A stretch of DNA of 32,280 nt from Kofleriaceae bacterium (GTDB lineage: Bacteria > Myxococcota_A > Polyangia > Haliangiales > Haliangiaceae). This document shows positions 1-8,439 of this stretch, in pieces. The stretch's first letter is position 1, and each line of letters starts with the position of its first letter. Location of the stretch: the NCBI GenBank assembly GCA_024762925.1, contig JANTGM010000063.1:1-32280 (forward strand). The letters are read 5' to 3'. The translations under genes and the position numbers were made by a program. The notes under the pieces are model-generated. The model did not search any database, had not been told where the DNA came from, and saw only the letters and a program-made list of their open reading frames with translations.

Positions 1-20
1 GCAGACTACGGCCAAGCTTT

Positions 21-81
21 CCTCCACCGAAACATAGAAAGGGACTTGCAACGAAGTCCCTTTCCATTTCCTCGGTGGAGG
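21..81. repeat. 10-bp inverted repeat around the tRNA terminator
   Basis: CCTCCACCGA at 21-30 is the exact reverse complement of 72-81. The right arm covers the acceptor 3' strand of the tRNA and its unencoded-CCA junction. The smaller terminator hairpin lies inside it. In the precursor transcript the downstream arm could pair with the tRNA 3' end. This could be chance or a processing element. Confidence 0.5.
38..63 (-). terminator. Rho-independent terminator of tRNA-Ala
   Basis: A perfect 10-bp stem (AAAGGGACTT / AAGTCCCTTT) with a 6-base loop lies 12 bases downstream of the tRNA on the minus strand. The stem ends in TTT and is followed by a T-rich stretch (CTATGTTTC). The position and the stem fit an intrinsic terminator, although the U-tract is interrupted. 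Confidence 0.75.
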
Positions 82-148
82 TAAGCGGGATCGAACCGCT
101 GACCCCTTGAATGCCATTCAAGTGCTCTCCCAGCTGAGCTATACCCCC
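76..148 (-). tRNA. tRNA-Ala(GGC)
   Basis: A complete 73-base cloverleaf on the minus strand. The acceptor stem is GGGGGTA/TACCTCC, the D arm contains AGCTGGGA, the anticodon stem is CTTGA/TCAAG around the loop ATGGCAT, and the T arm holds TTCGATC. The anticodon GGC reads alanine GCC and GCU codons. The third acceptor pair is G3:U70, the classic alanine identity element, which supports the call independently of the anticodon. The discriminator base is A. The sequence continues CCG, so the terminal CCA is not encoded and must be added by nucleotidyltransferase. Confidence 0.97.
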
Positions 149-160
149 TGAGTGAGAACG

Positions 161-189
161 TATCTATCAAAGCGGGTTCGGCAGGTCAA
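161..189 (-). promoter_or_regulatory. Sigma-70-type promoter of tRNA-Ala
   Basis: On the minus strand TTGACC (184-189) and TAGATA (161-166) are separated by exactly 17 bases. The -10 box ends 12 bases before the mature tRNA start at 148, leaving a leader of a few bases. Box sequences, spacing and position all fit a housekeeping promoter for this stable RNA gene. Confidence 0.75.
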
Positions 190-264
190 TAGGCCAGCAG
201 CGACTTAGCAGCCCACTGGTTACAAGCCTCGGCGGACCGAGTGGCACTTGTGCTAGAAGCGGCC

Positions 265-1341
265 ATGCGCGCGCGCTCTACTTTGCTCCTGCTCCTCGTT
301 CTCGTTGTGAGTTGCAAGTCCAGCTCACGAGCACCGGAGCCGGCGAGCATTGGTGCTCTTTCGGCAGCCCAAGCCCAGACCTTAGCTGATTCGCTGACGC
401 CAGTTCTGGCTTCTTGCGATGAGCAGGCGCTGGACGCACATTTCAATTGGGAGTGGCTCTTTCGCGTGGCCGCTCGCCAAAGCGGAAACGGCGCCAAACA
501 AGAGAGAGCCCTCTACAAGATGCTTCGCGAGCGCCAAGGCCTCGCTAGGGAATTCCTCTGCGTGGATGGTGAGATCGCCTACGTTGGTTTGCGAAACCGA
601 AGCGACGGGCAGGCGCTCGTCTATCGAGTGAAAACCGACGAGGGCTTGGACTTTGTCGAGTTCGACATTGGCAAAGAGGCGAGCGGAGAGCCTCGTTGTC
701 TCGATCGGCAGGCGTACCGCTCCGGTTGGCGACTACGTGATCTTCTGGCTACAGGGCCACGACTTGAAGGCGACATTGCCACGCTGGTCCGAATGCGCTC
801 GGCTCTGGCGTCTGCCCCCAAAGACGCGATTGATGAGTCTAAGAAGTATTCCGATGTTTCTCCGATTCAAAGCCTGGCCGTCCTGGCGGCAGCGCATATT
901 GGAGCAGATGCATACCGCGCGGCTCTAAGCGACTTCCATGAGCGGTTTCCCGATGATCTTAGCGTTTACCTACAGGCTTATGATGTGCTCGCGGGACTTG
1001 GTCACTACAAGCTTGCTGATGAGGCGGTGGTGGCACTGCAAGAGGGGATTGGAGACGAGGATGGCCTGCTCACCACACGCGTGGCTTTGCTTATTGAAGC
1101 AAAGGATTTTGATCTCGCCACCGAGTTGGCCGAAAAAGCCCTTCGCGCGCATCCAGAGCAGCAAGAAGCGCACTACCGGTTGCTGGAAGTGCACGTCGAA
1201 CATCGCAACTTCGCGGGCGCAGTCGCGGTGATGCGTCTGCTGGGAGAGCGATTTAACGTGCGCTTCACAGAAGATAGCATGGATACGTCTCACTCCGCCT
1301 ACGTCGAACTACTCGCATCCGATGAGTGGAGCGCGTATTAG
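265..1341 (+). CDS. TPR-repeat lipoprotein, function unknown
   Basis: A 358-residue protein if started at ATG 265. That start is preferred over the GTG at 241 because it opens directly into a signal peptide: Arg-rich n-region, a Leu/Val run, then the lipobox VVSC with the lipidated Cys at residue 17. Residues 20-200 hold no domain I recognise. Roughly residues 205-340 have the alternating small/aromatic pattern of TPR helices (for example DLATELAEKALRAHPEQQEA), suggesting a protein-protein interaction surface. It is expected to be anchored in the envelope. The gene is divergent from the tRNA and converges on the SDR gene. No specific function can be assigned. Confidence 0.8.
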   Translation: MRARSTLLLLLVLVVSCKSSSRAPEPASIGALSAAQAQTLADSLTPVLASCDEQALDAHFNWEWLFRVAARQSGNGAKQERALYKMLRERQGLAREFLCVDGEIAYVGLRNRSDGQALVYRVKTDEGLDFVEFDIGKEASGEPRCLDRQAYRSGWRLRDLLATGPRLEGDIATLVRMRSALASAPKDAIDESKKYSDVSPIQSLAVLAAAHIGADAYRAALSDFHERFPDDLSVYLQAYDVLAGLGHYKLADEAVVALQEGIGDEDGLLTTRVALLIEAKDFDLATELAEKALRAHPEQQEAHYRLLEVHVEHRNFAGAVAVMRLLGERFNVRFTEDSMDTSHSAYVELLASDEWSAY

Positions 1342-1403
1342 AAGCAAGCAACCTACTCTCTGCCTGGGAGTGAGCGTGTTCAATGCACGACGTTCGCACT
1401 AGG

Positions 1404-2189
1404 TTAGCGACGTGTTTGGGCAAAGTGCACAAAGCCTGGAAAGTGCCGACCGAGGTATCCGCCGAGTTTGCCATGACCTGTGAAGACAAACTCACGCTTG
1501 CGGCGAGCGATTGCATTGACCATCACAGTCGCAGCTTTGTCGGCAGGCCACATGAGCTTCGCAGGACGGCGGTCCTCTCGGTCTTCATGCAAAACGCCGT
1601 TGTTGTCGACAAGGGCAATCTCGGTGGCCACATATCCTGGGTGAATGGTTGTGCAGCTCGCGCCAGATCCGTGGAGTTCTAGGCTAAGAGTTTGTCCAAT
1701 GGAGCGTACAGCGAATTTGGAAGCAGAGTAGGCGCCAGCCTTTGGGGTTGAGAGCATCGACATCACGCTGCCTACGAGCGCCAAGCGGCCATGGCTTTGG
1801 CGAAGTTCTGAGAGCGCGTACTTCGCGGTGATTGCCGCTCCAACAACATTGACGTCAAACTGCCGCCGCCAGTCCTCGGCAGAGAGGCTCTCGATGCGAC
1901 CACTGACGCCAAACCCCGCATTCGCGACGGCGCAGTCGAGTTTCCCGTGGGCTTCCACAATGGCACGAACTGTTGCTGCGACATCGTCTTCAACCGTGAC
2001 GTCGCAGGGAAAGGCATAAGCCTGGCCACCAGCTTCCCCAATGGTCGCTACGAGTTCTTCTAGTCGCTCTCGGCGTCTTGCCGAAATGCAGACGATTGCC
2101 CCGCGATTCGAAAACTCGCGAGCGAGTGCCGCACCGATGCCAGCGCTGGCCCCAGTAATCCAAACCACCTCGTCTTTGAAGCTGTGCAT
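1404..2189 (-). CDS. Short-chain dehydrogenase/reductase (SDR)
   Basis: A 261-residue classical SDR, probably an NAD(P)-dependent oxidoreductase of an unknown alcohol or keto substrate. Visible motifs are the cofactor glycine motif TGASAGIG (12-19), the NAG structural motif (90-92), a catalytic Ser near 141 and the YSASK active site with Tyr154 and Lys158. Start ATG 2189 is chosen because the upstream codons (to 2225) give a non-SDR extension, whereas SDRs usually begin a few residues before the first beta strand. It lies 47 bp downstream of the TetR-family gene on the same strand, so the two are probably cotranscribed and the regulator may control it. Confidence 0.9.
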   Translation of the reverse strand: MHSFKDEVVWITGASAGIGAALAREFSNRGAIVCISARRRERLEELVATIGEAGGQAYAFPCDVTVEDDVAATVRAIVEAHGKLDCAVANAGFGVSGRIESLSAEDWRRQFDVNVVGAAITAKYALSELRQSHGRLALVGSVMSMLSTPKAGAYSASKFAVRSIGQTLSLELHGSGASCTTIHPGYVATEIALVDNNGVLHEDREDRRPAKLMWPADKAATVMVNAIARRKREFVFTGHGKLGGYLGRHFPGFVHFAQTRR

Positions 2190-2236
2190 GGTCGCACTGT
2201 GCCTCGCGAGCGGGCAGCCGGGCAAGAGCTTTGAGG

Positions 2237-2857
2237 CTATGCTTGGTTGGCTTCCATTCCGCTGAGCAGCTGGTCGATAACCCAGTGAAGGTGCTCACGA
2301 CGCTCGCGACGATTCGACGCAGAGAGCGGGTCACCATCCCAGATTTCGTCAAGAGCGGGAGCATAGGTAAAATACGCAACGACGAGTCCGGAGAAGCTCA
2401 GGAAAAAGTGCCTAACATGTAGAGGCCCATCGCCCGCCATATCGGCAAGCACCTCCTGAACCCGCGAAAAGAGAAGGTTCATACCCTCGCGAATCATGCC
2501 CACGTTCTCTCCATTCGCGAGTAGCTCGTGCTGAACAATGTGGATGTAGCGACTATTATCCTCGATGAAGTCCAGGTACGAGGTGAGCAGAGCGTGCACT
2601 TGCTCGCGAAGACTGGTCGTTGGATCTGCAGGACTCAGTGCCTCGGCGTGGGAGGTGTAGTACTGCTCAAGCACTTTGCGAAGCAGCGTGGCCTTGTTTT
2701 CGTAGTAGTAGAAGACAAGCGCTTTGTTGACTTCGGCCAACTGAGCAATGTCGCGAACACTTACCGCCGCAAAGCCTTTTGCCGCAAAGAGTTCCTCAGC
2801 GGCCCGCAGGATCCTGCGCGACGCCTCACCCTTCTTCTTTGGCGCGTTGCCTGACAT
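2237..2857 (-). CDS. TetR/AcrR-family transcriptional regulator
   Basis: A 206-residue protein with an N-terminal TetR helix-turn-helix. Residues 11-60 read as the usual helix 1 (RRILRAAEELFAAKGF), then VSVRDIAQLAEVNKALVFYYY as the recognition region. The remaining ~145 residues are the divergent ligand-binding domain; the ligand cannot be predicted. ATG 2857 is used because AGGTGG lies just upstream and the upstream in-frame codons add only seven non-conserved residues. It is divergent from the transporter genes and upstream of the SDR. An 18-bp near-palindrome between it and the transporter is the likely operator, so it probably represses both directions. Confidence 0.92.
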   Translation of the reverse strand: MSGNAPKKKGEASRRILRAAEELFAAKGFAAVSVRDIAQLAEVNKALVFYYYENKATLLRKVLEQYYTSHAEALSPADPTTSLREQVHALLTSYLDFIEDNSRYIHIVQHELLANGENVGMIREGMNLLFSRVQEVLADMAGDGPLHVRHFFLSFSGLVVAYFTYAPALDEIWDGDPLSASNRRERREHLHWVIDQLLSGMEANQA

Positions 2858-2933
2858 ACTTGACCACCTGTATACCAAGTCGCCATCGGTAAGTCTCTGA
2901 AGAAACTAGATATCTCAGGCGCAGGGGAAATGT

Positions 2934-2951
2934 GTTGACCGAGCGGTTAAC
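2934..2951. promoter_or_regulatory. Candidate TetR-family operator overlapping a promoter
   Basis: GTTGACCGAGCGGTTAAC is an 18-bp inverted repeat with arms GTTGACCG and CGGTTAAC (one mismatch in eight pairs) around a 2-bp centre. ACCG..CGGT palindromes flanked by TTG/CAA are typical TetR-family sites. It lies between the divergent TetR and transporter genes. The left arm contains TTGACC, which could be the -35 box of the plus-strand promoter, with GATACT 15 bp downstream as a weak -10. Binding there would block transcription of the transporter. Confidence 0.6.
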
Positions 2952-2975
2952 GATTGATACTTGGCGTCACAGCGC

Positions 2976-3887
2976 ATGGACGGACTTGATGACATTCGCC
3001 TGAGTTTTAGCGCAAGCTCACTCTGGGTTCTCAAGTTCGTACTCGCAAGCCTCATGTTTGGTGTCGCGCTGGAACTGTCTCCGCGTGACTTTGCTCGGGT
3101 CGCGCGTGCACCCAAATCTGTTCTTGTGGGGCTCTTTGGCCAGTTTCTCTTGCTTCCCGCCGCCACCTTTCTCTTGGTGCAAATCGTTCGCCCCCCTGCG
3201 AGTGTCGCATTGGGAATGTTCTTAGTTGCCTCTTGCCCAGGAGGAAATATCTCAAATCTGATTGTCCACCTGGCGGGCGGTAACACGGCTCTGTCGGTTG
3301 GCATGACAGCGGTCTCGGGAGCAGCGGCAACGTTTCTCACTCCACTCAATTTTGCTTTCTGGGCTGGACTCGACTCCGAGGCGAGCGCACTGCTCACCAA
3401 GGTGGCGATCGAACCCATGGGGATCCTCTTCTCTGTCGCATTCCTCTTGGGGCTGCCCATGGTTCTTGGCATGTGGGTAGGCACGCGCTTTCCTCGGGTG
3501 CGGGCACACGCCCGGCGACCACTTCGCATCGTCTGTGGGCTGGTCTTCTTTGGACTGGTGACAAGTACCGTGGTGACCAATGTCGAACACCTAACCGTTG
3601 CATTGCTGCCGGCCTTTCTCCTTGTGATCGCACACAACGCCCTTGCCCTTAGCACGGCCTATGGAGTCGGACGTATCTTCTCGCTTCCGCCAGCGGATTT
3701 GCGCGCGGTTTGCGTGGAGGTTGGCATTCAGAATAGTGGTCTAGCCTTGGGCATCATCTTTAGCGTCTTTGGGGGGCTGGGAGGCATGGCCATGATCGCA
3801 CTCCTATGGGGAATCTGGCACATCGTGGCAGGTTCGCTGTTGGCGCTTTTTTGGTCTCGACGCCCCCTTGTTGCAAGGCCCGCATGA
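2976..3887 (+). CDS. Bile acid:sodium symporter (BASS) family transporter
   Basis: An inner-membrane protein of about 303 residues with some nine hydrophobic segments. The BASS signatures are visible: CPGGNISNLIVHLAGGNTAL in the N-terminal half and an EVGIQNSGLA motif (the ExGxQN crossover motif) near the C-terminal half, followed by the usual glycine-rich helix. The family moves organic anions together with Na+; the substrate here is unknown. ATG 2976 is preferred to the TTG at 2961, which would fall within a few bases of the predicted transcription start. The last codons overlap the start of the next gene (ATGA), so the two transporters are translationally coupled and probably act together. 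Confidence 0.88.
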   Translation: MDGLDDIRLSFSASSLWVLKFVLASLMFGVALELSPRDFARVARAPKSVLVGLFGQFLLLPAATFLLVQIVRPPASVALGMFLVASCPGGNISNLIVHLAGGNTALSVGMTAVSGAAATFLTPLNFAFWAGLDSEASALLTKVAIEPMGILFSVAFLLGLPMVLGMWVGTRFPRVRAHARRPLRIVCGLVFFGLVTSTVVTNVEHLTVALLPAFLLVIAHNALALSTAYGVGRIFSLPPADLRAVCVEVGIQNSGLALGIIFSVFGGLGGMAMIALLWGIWHIVAGSLLALFWSRRPLVARPA

Positions 3888-4621
3888 CATTTGTACTTGC
3901 AGGGATTCTCTTCATCGCCTTTGGCGTTCAAGCAACCGCAGGCTTTGGATCGGTGCTGCTCTCGCTGGCGCTCGGAACCCTCTTCTGGCCAATCACGGAA
4001 CTTCTGCCCATCGTAGTCCCGCTATCCCTAATGCTCTCAACGTACATTGGAGTGCGACACTGGCGACACATCGAGTTTCGTTTGCTCCTGCGATCCGTAC
4101 TGCCACTGATGGGCGCGGGTGTCTTGGTGGGAGTGATGCTAACGCCGCACGCTAGCCCCCAAGCTCTCAGGCTCTTGCTTGGAGTCATTGTCTCTGCCGC
4201 AGCAGCTCGCGGGCTCTACTCGCTGTTCACAGGCAAGGTGGTCATTGCCAAGCGCGGCGGCATCGCTGCCTATATATGGGTTGCGTTTGCCGGCGTTGTT
4301 CATGGGCTCATCGCCACCGGAGGCCCAGCGCTTGTGTACGCCATCGAAGCGATGGGGCTCGGAAAAAACAGCTTTCGAAGCAGCCTGGCCTTTGTCTGGA
4401 TCGTTCTCAACGGCATCTTGGTTGCGCGCTATATTGCGACGGGTGCTTTGGATGGGCCCCAGGTTGGGCGCTTTGGCATGATGGTTCCGGTGGTGCTCGC
4501 AAGCACGCTCCTAGGCGAGGTACTGCACTCGCGAGTGAGCGAGAAGGTCTTCCGAGCCGTTGTCTTCCTTCTTCTCGCTGTTGCGGGCATGCTGCTCTGT
4601 GTGCCGCTGCTTTTAGGATAA
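3884..4621 (+). CDS. TauE/SafE-family sulfite exporter-like permease
   Basis: A 245-residue polytopic membrane protein of TauE/SafE (DUF81) type. The N-terminal segment with FGVQATAGFGSVLLSLAL is the conserved first half-repeat (GxxxGxGGG-like), and AGVVHGLIATGGPALVYAI is the equivalent second half-repeat. The length is normal for the family. Known members export sulfite, sulfoacetate or other small organic anions; the substrate here is unknown. ATG 3884 overlaps the stop of the BASS gene by four bases, which fixes the start in preference to upstream in-frame codons. The gene after it begins only 6 bp beyond its stop. Confidence 0.88.
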   Translation: MTFVLAGILFIAFGVQATAGFGSVLLSLALGTLFWPITELLPIVVPLSLMLSTYIGVRHWRHIEFRLLLRSVLPLMGAGVLVGVMLTPHASPQALRLLLGVIVSAAAARGLYSLFTGKVVIAKRGGIAAYIWVAFAGVVHGLIATGGPALVYAIEAMGLGKNSFRSSLAFVWIVLNGILVARYIATGALDGPQVGRFGMMVPVVLASTLLGEVLHSRVSEKVFRAVVFLLLAVAGMLLCVPLLLG

Positions 4622-4627
4622 ACTCGT

Positions 4628-5248
4628 ATGGTGCGCACTTTTCTCATTCTTGCCGCTCTCGCGGTTCAGTTTGACTCTGCTGCGGCGTTTGCACAGGACA
4701 CGGAACAATCATCCCCCTGCGACAGTCGCGCGGCAAAGCTTCTCAGGGCCGACGCCAAGCGCGCGACTCAGTGGAACTGGGGCTGGGGCGCTATCTATCT
4801 GGCTGCATCGGTGGGCCAGGGCGGCGTTGCCATGTCAATCAACAACGAAGACCTCAAAGTCGGGCTCTGGACGGGAGCTGCGAAATCGACGTTGGGGGTG
4901 CTTAACCAAATCATCTTCCCCAAGCGCATCTACGCCCCAAACGCTGGGTGCACCGACTTGGCAAAGCGCGTGGCAGAAGCCCGCGAAGTGGAGCGCAAGG
5001 GGCACAACTGGATTGCACATGGCACCGTGGTGGCCGCCAATGTTGCGGGCTTTGCAATTGTCGCAGGCACAACGGGAAACTACGTTTTGGCAACAACTGG
5101 CACGATTGTGGGCAGTCTAGTTGGCGAGTTTGCGATCTATACGAGCCCGAACAAACTGCGGGCGGCAGGGCTTGGGGGTGGCAATCTAACGCTGATGCCC
5201 CAGGTGACGTCTGGGTACTCTGGCCTGCTCCTGCAAGGCTCGTTCTAG
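4628..5248 (+). CDS. Exported hypothetical protein with hydrophobic segments
   Basis: A 206-residue protein I do not recognise. A signal peptide is clear: Met-Val-Arg, a hydrophobic core, then AFA-QD cleavage near residue 22. Further apolar stretches (around residues 57-75 and 135-170, rich in Gly, Ala and Thr) could be membrane helices or beta segments. Two Cys residues (in PCDSRA and AGCTDLA) could form a disulfide in the periplasm. It follows the TauE-like gene by 6 bp, so it is probably the third gene of the transporter operon and could be an envelope accessory protein. That role is inferred only from position. Confidence 0.75.
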   Translation: MVRTFLILAALAVQFDSAAAFAQDTEQSSPCDSRAAKLLRADAKRATQWNWGWGAIYLAASVGQGGVAMSINNEDLKVGLWTGAAKSTLGVLNQIIFPKRIYAPNAGCTDLAKRVAEAREVERKGHNWIAHGTVVAANVAGFAIVAGTTGNYVLATTGTIVGSLVGEFAIYTSPNKLRAAGLGGGNLTLMPQVTSGYSGLLLQGSF

Positions 5249-5278
5249 GACCACGGCTGAGCGCAAAGCGAATCGCTT

Positions 5279-7885
5279 CTAGGTGTTTCTCTGAGCCGCG
5301 CGAAGGGCATCGATAAGTAGCTGCTGTCTCACGGGTTTTGCAAGGAAGTCTGATGCTCCTAGAGACTCCGCTCGTTTGCGGTTCTCGGCCGTGTCCTTTG
5401 ATGAGATAACAAGCACCCGCATCTGTGTTTGGCGAATGTATTTGCTCGCTCGAGTGAGAAGCGTAAATCCATCTTCTCCAGGCATCTCGAGATCGGTGAC
5501 CATCGCCGAGTAGCCTTGCTCCTGCAAACTCTGCCAAGCGCTTGCACCATCACTGGCTGTAACAACTTCGTAGCCGGCCTTGAGCAGCATGTGGCGCATT
5601 GCTTCGCGAATTGCTTTGCTATCGTCAACGACGAGAATGCGCCGAGCAACGGGAGGTTCCGCGGAATCCTGCCGAATGTCGGTGAGTTTCACAGGAGGTC
5701 CTGGATACGCGAGGTTGACGAGCGCCGCAGGATCGAGAATGAGTTGCACCTTCCCCGAAGGGCTTATGGTGCCGCCTGCGTAAAGCGGGATGCCTGCGAG
5801 CATAGGCCCCAGATTCTTGATGACGATTTCTCGCGCACCGATAATCCGATCGCAACTAATGGCGAGTCGCTTGCCCATGAACTCGAGCAACACGACAGGG
5901 CAGCGCCGCAGATTTGCAGGCATTGGGAATCCCAACAATTCGTGAAGCGGCACAAGGGGCAGGTCGCGGCCCTGGGCGTCGGGAGCGGTTTCGCGCAAAG
6001 GCAGCGCAATCTCACTTTGATCCAAGACATGCACATTCGATATGGCAAAGACGTGCCCACCAATCTTGAAGAGCATGGCGTTTGCCACCGCTGTTGTCAG
6101 CGGGAGCCGCATCGTGAATCGGGTGCCCAAGCCCGGTTGACTGGAAACCAAAACTTCGCCGCCGAGTCGGGTCACGGTTTGGCGCACCGTACTAAGACCC
6201 ACACCACGACCCGCCAGCTGATCCGTCGTCGAGCGCGAGGAGGTGCCCGCATCGAAAATCATTTGCAGCGTTCGCTCATCGCTGGCTTGCCGCGCTTGCT
6301 CTGTGCTCCAGCGTCCGTCTTGCACGAATCGCTTTCGTAGGTCGTCGGTTCGAATGCCAGCCCCATCGTCGCTCACCTCAATGACGACGACATTGCTCTC
6401 ATGTCTGGCCGTGACCATGATGCGCCCTTCGGCGCTCTTGCCATTCGCCTCCCGATGGGAAGGGCTCTCAATGCCGTGCACGACCGCATTGCGCAAGAGC
6501 TGAATGAGGGGGTCGACGAGCTGGTCGGCAACGGTCTTGTCGAACTCGGTTTCACCACCCGCGGTTACCAGTCGAACCTGCTTGTTGGTTTGCCGCGCCA
6601 TGGCCCGCAATTGTGGCGTTAGGCGGCTAAAGAGGGAGCGAACCGATTGCATGCGCACCGCTGTGAGGCCGTCTTGTAGTGCAAATTCGGTTCGTTTGAG
6701 AAGCGAGGTGTCGTCGCCAAGCCTGCCAAGCTCTTCTTCTAGGGCGGGCATGATTGTCGCCAGTCGACCTTCGATCTCGGCCAGAGCGGAACCCAATTGG
6801 TCCACGCGCACAGGAGCACCCGATTCGACCCAGCCGGCCCGCTGTGAGTTGAGCGTGTCCATCGCTTCACGAATTAAGGAAAGTTCTGATGCGAGCTTGC
6901 TTGCGCGCTTTTCGATCCGGCTGCGGTCAAAGACAAGCTCACCAACGCAGTTCATCAGACGATCGATGCGGCCAGGATCCACTCGCAGCATGGGGCTATC
7001 CACACCGCGCCGATCGGGGCGCCGACGCTCCGCGTAGCTCTGGTCTTTGTGCGTCTCGGTAATCTGCAGTGGCGGAACTTCGTCTGTTGGAATCTCGGAG
7101 GACGCAGCGTCGTCTGCCTTCGCTTTGCCGATGCCTGCCAGCCGTTCTCGGAGGCCCTCCACACCCGCGGCGGCTTGGTCCGGGCCGCTGGCGCTCGCGA
7201 TCGAGAGATGCATGCCATCGGCGATTTCGACGAGGTCGTCTCGCACACTGTTTGACCATTGACTCTGGCCTGTGCGGATGCGCTCGATGGCGCTCTCGAA
7301 CTCGTGAGCGAGGCTGGCGATCTGTGGCAAGTCCACAGTGCCAGCTGCGCCTTTGAGGCCGTGTGTGAGGCGCATCAGCTCGTTGAGTTGATCGTCGTCG
7401 GGCTTCCCACCCGTGTTTGCGATGAGAATTGCGGTGATTCGTTCAAGTCCCTCTCGAGCTTCTTCCCGAAAGATATTGAGAAGTGTTAGGTGCTCACCTG
7501 TGTCAAAACTGCTCTTGTTGCGGCGCGCCGTGCGATGCACCCGTGTTGGCGACGAATCTCCTATTGTTGGTGAATTGGGCTTTGAGATCGTCGGGGCATC
7601 TTCAGCGAACTCTTCGACAGCAGTGTCCTCTTCCGGGCGGAGCTGGGCCCCAAGAGTCTCTACGAATTGTTCTAAGGCGAGAACGCCTTCATCGCGGTGT
7701 GCCGTAATCTTCTCTGCAATGGATCGAACGTTGCGTTCGAGCTCCTCATCACCAACCAGCTGTGCTGCTCCAAAGAGGTCGTCGAGTTGACGCTCGCGCT
7801 CTGCATCGTTGCCGCTCTCTTGCCGCAAGGCTCCCAGCGCATGTCGCGCTTGGGTGAGAACAATATCCAGCAGACTATTCTTCAT
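5279..7885 (-). CDS. Hybrid chemosensory histidine kinase CheA with C-terminal receiver
   Basis: An 868-residue CheA-type kinase. Domain order: an N-terminal helical segment (1-85, perhaps a degenerate Hpt); an Hpt domain (about 130-230) with phosphoacceptor His175 in RLTHGLKGAAG; an acidic linker; a dimerisation/P3 region (303-430); a P4 ATPase with N box LLRNAVVHGIE (463-473), G1 DDGAGI (506-511) and G2 GRGVGLS (559-565); a CheW-like P5 domain (about 600-735); and a receiver (748-865) with Asp754/Asp755, phosphoacceptor Asp798 and Lys850. The long P3 insert resembles the ChpA/PilL/FrzE kind of CheA. The start overlaps the CheW gene by 11 bp, so they are cotranslated. It probably phosphorylates its own receiver and the upstream PATAN regulator. 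Confidence 0.95.
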   Translation of the reverse strand: MKNSLLDIVLTQARHALGALRQESGNDAERERQLDDLFGAAQLVGDEELERNVRSIAEKITAHRDEGVLALEQFVETLGAQLRPEEDTAVEEFAEDAPTISKPNSPTIGDSSPTRVHRTARRNKSSFDTGEHLTLLNIFREEAREGLERITAILIANTGGKPDDDQLNELMRLTHGLKGAAGTVDLPQIASLAHEFESAIERIRTGQSQWSNSVRDDLVEIADGMHLSIASASGPDQAAAGVEGLRERLAGIGKAKADDAASSEIPTDEVPPLQITETHKDQSYAERRRPDRRGVDSPMLRVDPGRIDRLMNCVGELVFDRSRIEKRASKLASELSLIREAMDTLNSQRAGWVESGAPVRVDQLGSALAEIEGRLATIMPALEEELGRLGDDTSLLKRTEFALQDGLTAVRMQSVRSLFSRLTPQLRAMARQTNKQVRLVTAGGETEFDKTVADQLVDPLIQLLRNAVVHGIESPSHREANGKSAEGRIMVTARHESNVVVIEVSDDGAGIRTDDLRKRFVQDGRWSTEQARQASDERTLQMIFDAGTSSRSTTDQLAGRGVGLSTVRQTVTRLGGEVLVSSQPGLGTRFTMRLPLTTAVANAMLFKIGGHVFAISNVHVLDQSEIALPLRETAPDAQGRDLPLVPLHELLGFPMPANLRRCPVVLLEFMGKRLAISCDRIIGAREIVIKNLGPMLAGIPLYAGGTISPSGKVQLILDPAALVNLAYPGPPVKLTDIRQDSAEPPVARRILVVDDSKAIREAMRHMLLKAGYEVVTASDGASAWQSLQEQGYSAMVTDLEMPGEDGFTLLTRASKYIRQTQMRVLVISSKDTAENRKRAESLGASDFLAKPVRQQLLIDALRAAQRNT

Positions 7886-8414
7886 GTGAAGCCACAGCCT
7901 GCAGCGCCAAGGAGCGATTGTTCATGGCGGCATCAAAGAGTTCTGGCGGATCCAAGAGAACGACGGGCCGATGCCGGGAATCGAGCAGCGCCCCCGTGCG
8001 TGAATCAGCGAGCAGCGAGGAGACCTCATCGATGGTGCCCGCACGAAGCGCCACTTGGCAGCGATCAACTTCGAGTAGGAGGGCGCTCTCACCTTTGCTT
8101 GCCTGCGCCAATCTGCTGCTCAGGCCACGGATGTCGAGAATCGATAGGATGGAGCCTCGGAAGTTTACGACCCCTGCGATGGCAGTTGGTGCATGCGGAA
8201 CAGGCGTCACATGTGCCAAGGTGAAGACCTCGCGAATCCATCCGAGTTCAACGGCATAGGCGGTAGACCCAATGCTGAAGACGATCACGTTTTTCATCTT
8301 CTTGCCCACGGCAAGGCTGACGGTACCGGTTTGCTTGCTAGGGGCCAAGGCTGGGGTCCGCCGAATCGAAGCGTTGGCGGGTGGTAGCAGCGATTGCCAT
8401 GCGGCCAAGGACAC
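7875..8414 (-). CDS. CheW-like chemosensory coupling protein
   Basis: The CheW fold begins at NVIVFSIGSTAYAVELGWIREV and continues through the conserved AIAGVVNFRGSILSILDI segment, so this is a CheW-domain adaptor that would bind the P5 domain of the neighbouring CheA and a receptor. The frame is open from GTG 8414 (179 residues), but the first 39 residues are Pro/Ala-rich with no CheW similarity. ATG 8297 (140 residues) is an equally possible start, and neither has a strong Shine-Dalgarno sequence. The gene sits between the PATAN response regulator and CheA on one strand, and its stop lies inside the CheA start region. Confidence 0.85.
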   Translation of the reverse strand: MSLAAWQSLLPPANASIRRTPALAPSKQTGTVSLAVGKKMKNVIVFSIGSTAYAVELGWIREVFTLAHVTPVPHAPTAIAGVVNFRGSILSILDIRGLSSRLAQASKGESALLLEVDRCQVALRAGTIDEVSSLLADSRTGALLDSRHRPVVLLDPPELFDAAMNNRSLALQAVASHEE

Positions 8415-8439
8415 GTAGCGAGCTCGCTTGGTGAGCGTG

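Noticed and set aside
5429-6340. 303-residue open frame on the plus strand
   Set aside because: It lies wholly inside the CheA gene on the other strand, and its translation has no domain, while the CheA frame has continuous family motifs.
8298-8414. The N-terminal 39 residues of the CheW frame as certain coding sequence
   Set aside because: The segment has no CheW similarity and no strong ribosome binding site; a start at ATG 8297 is equally plausible, so the extension is only provisional.
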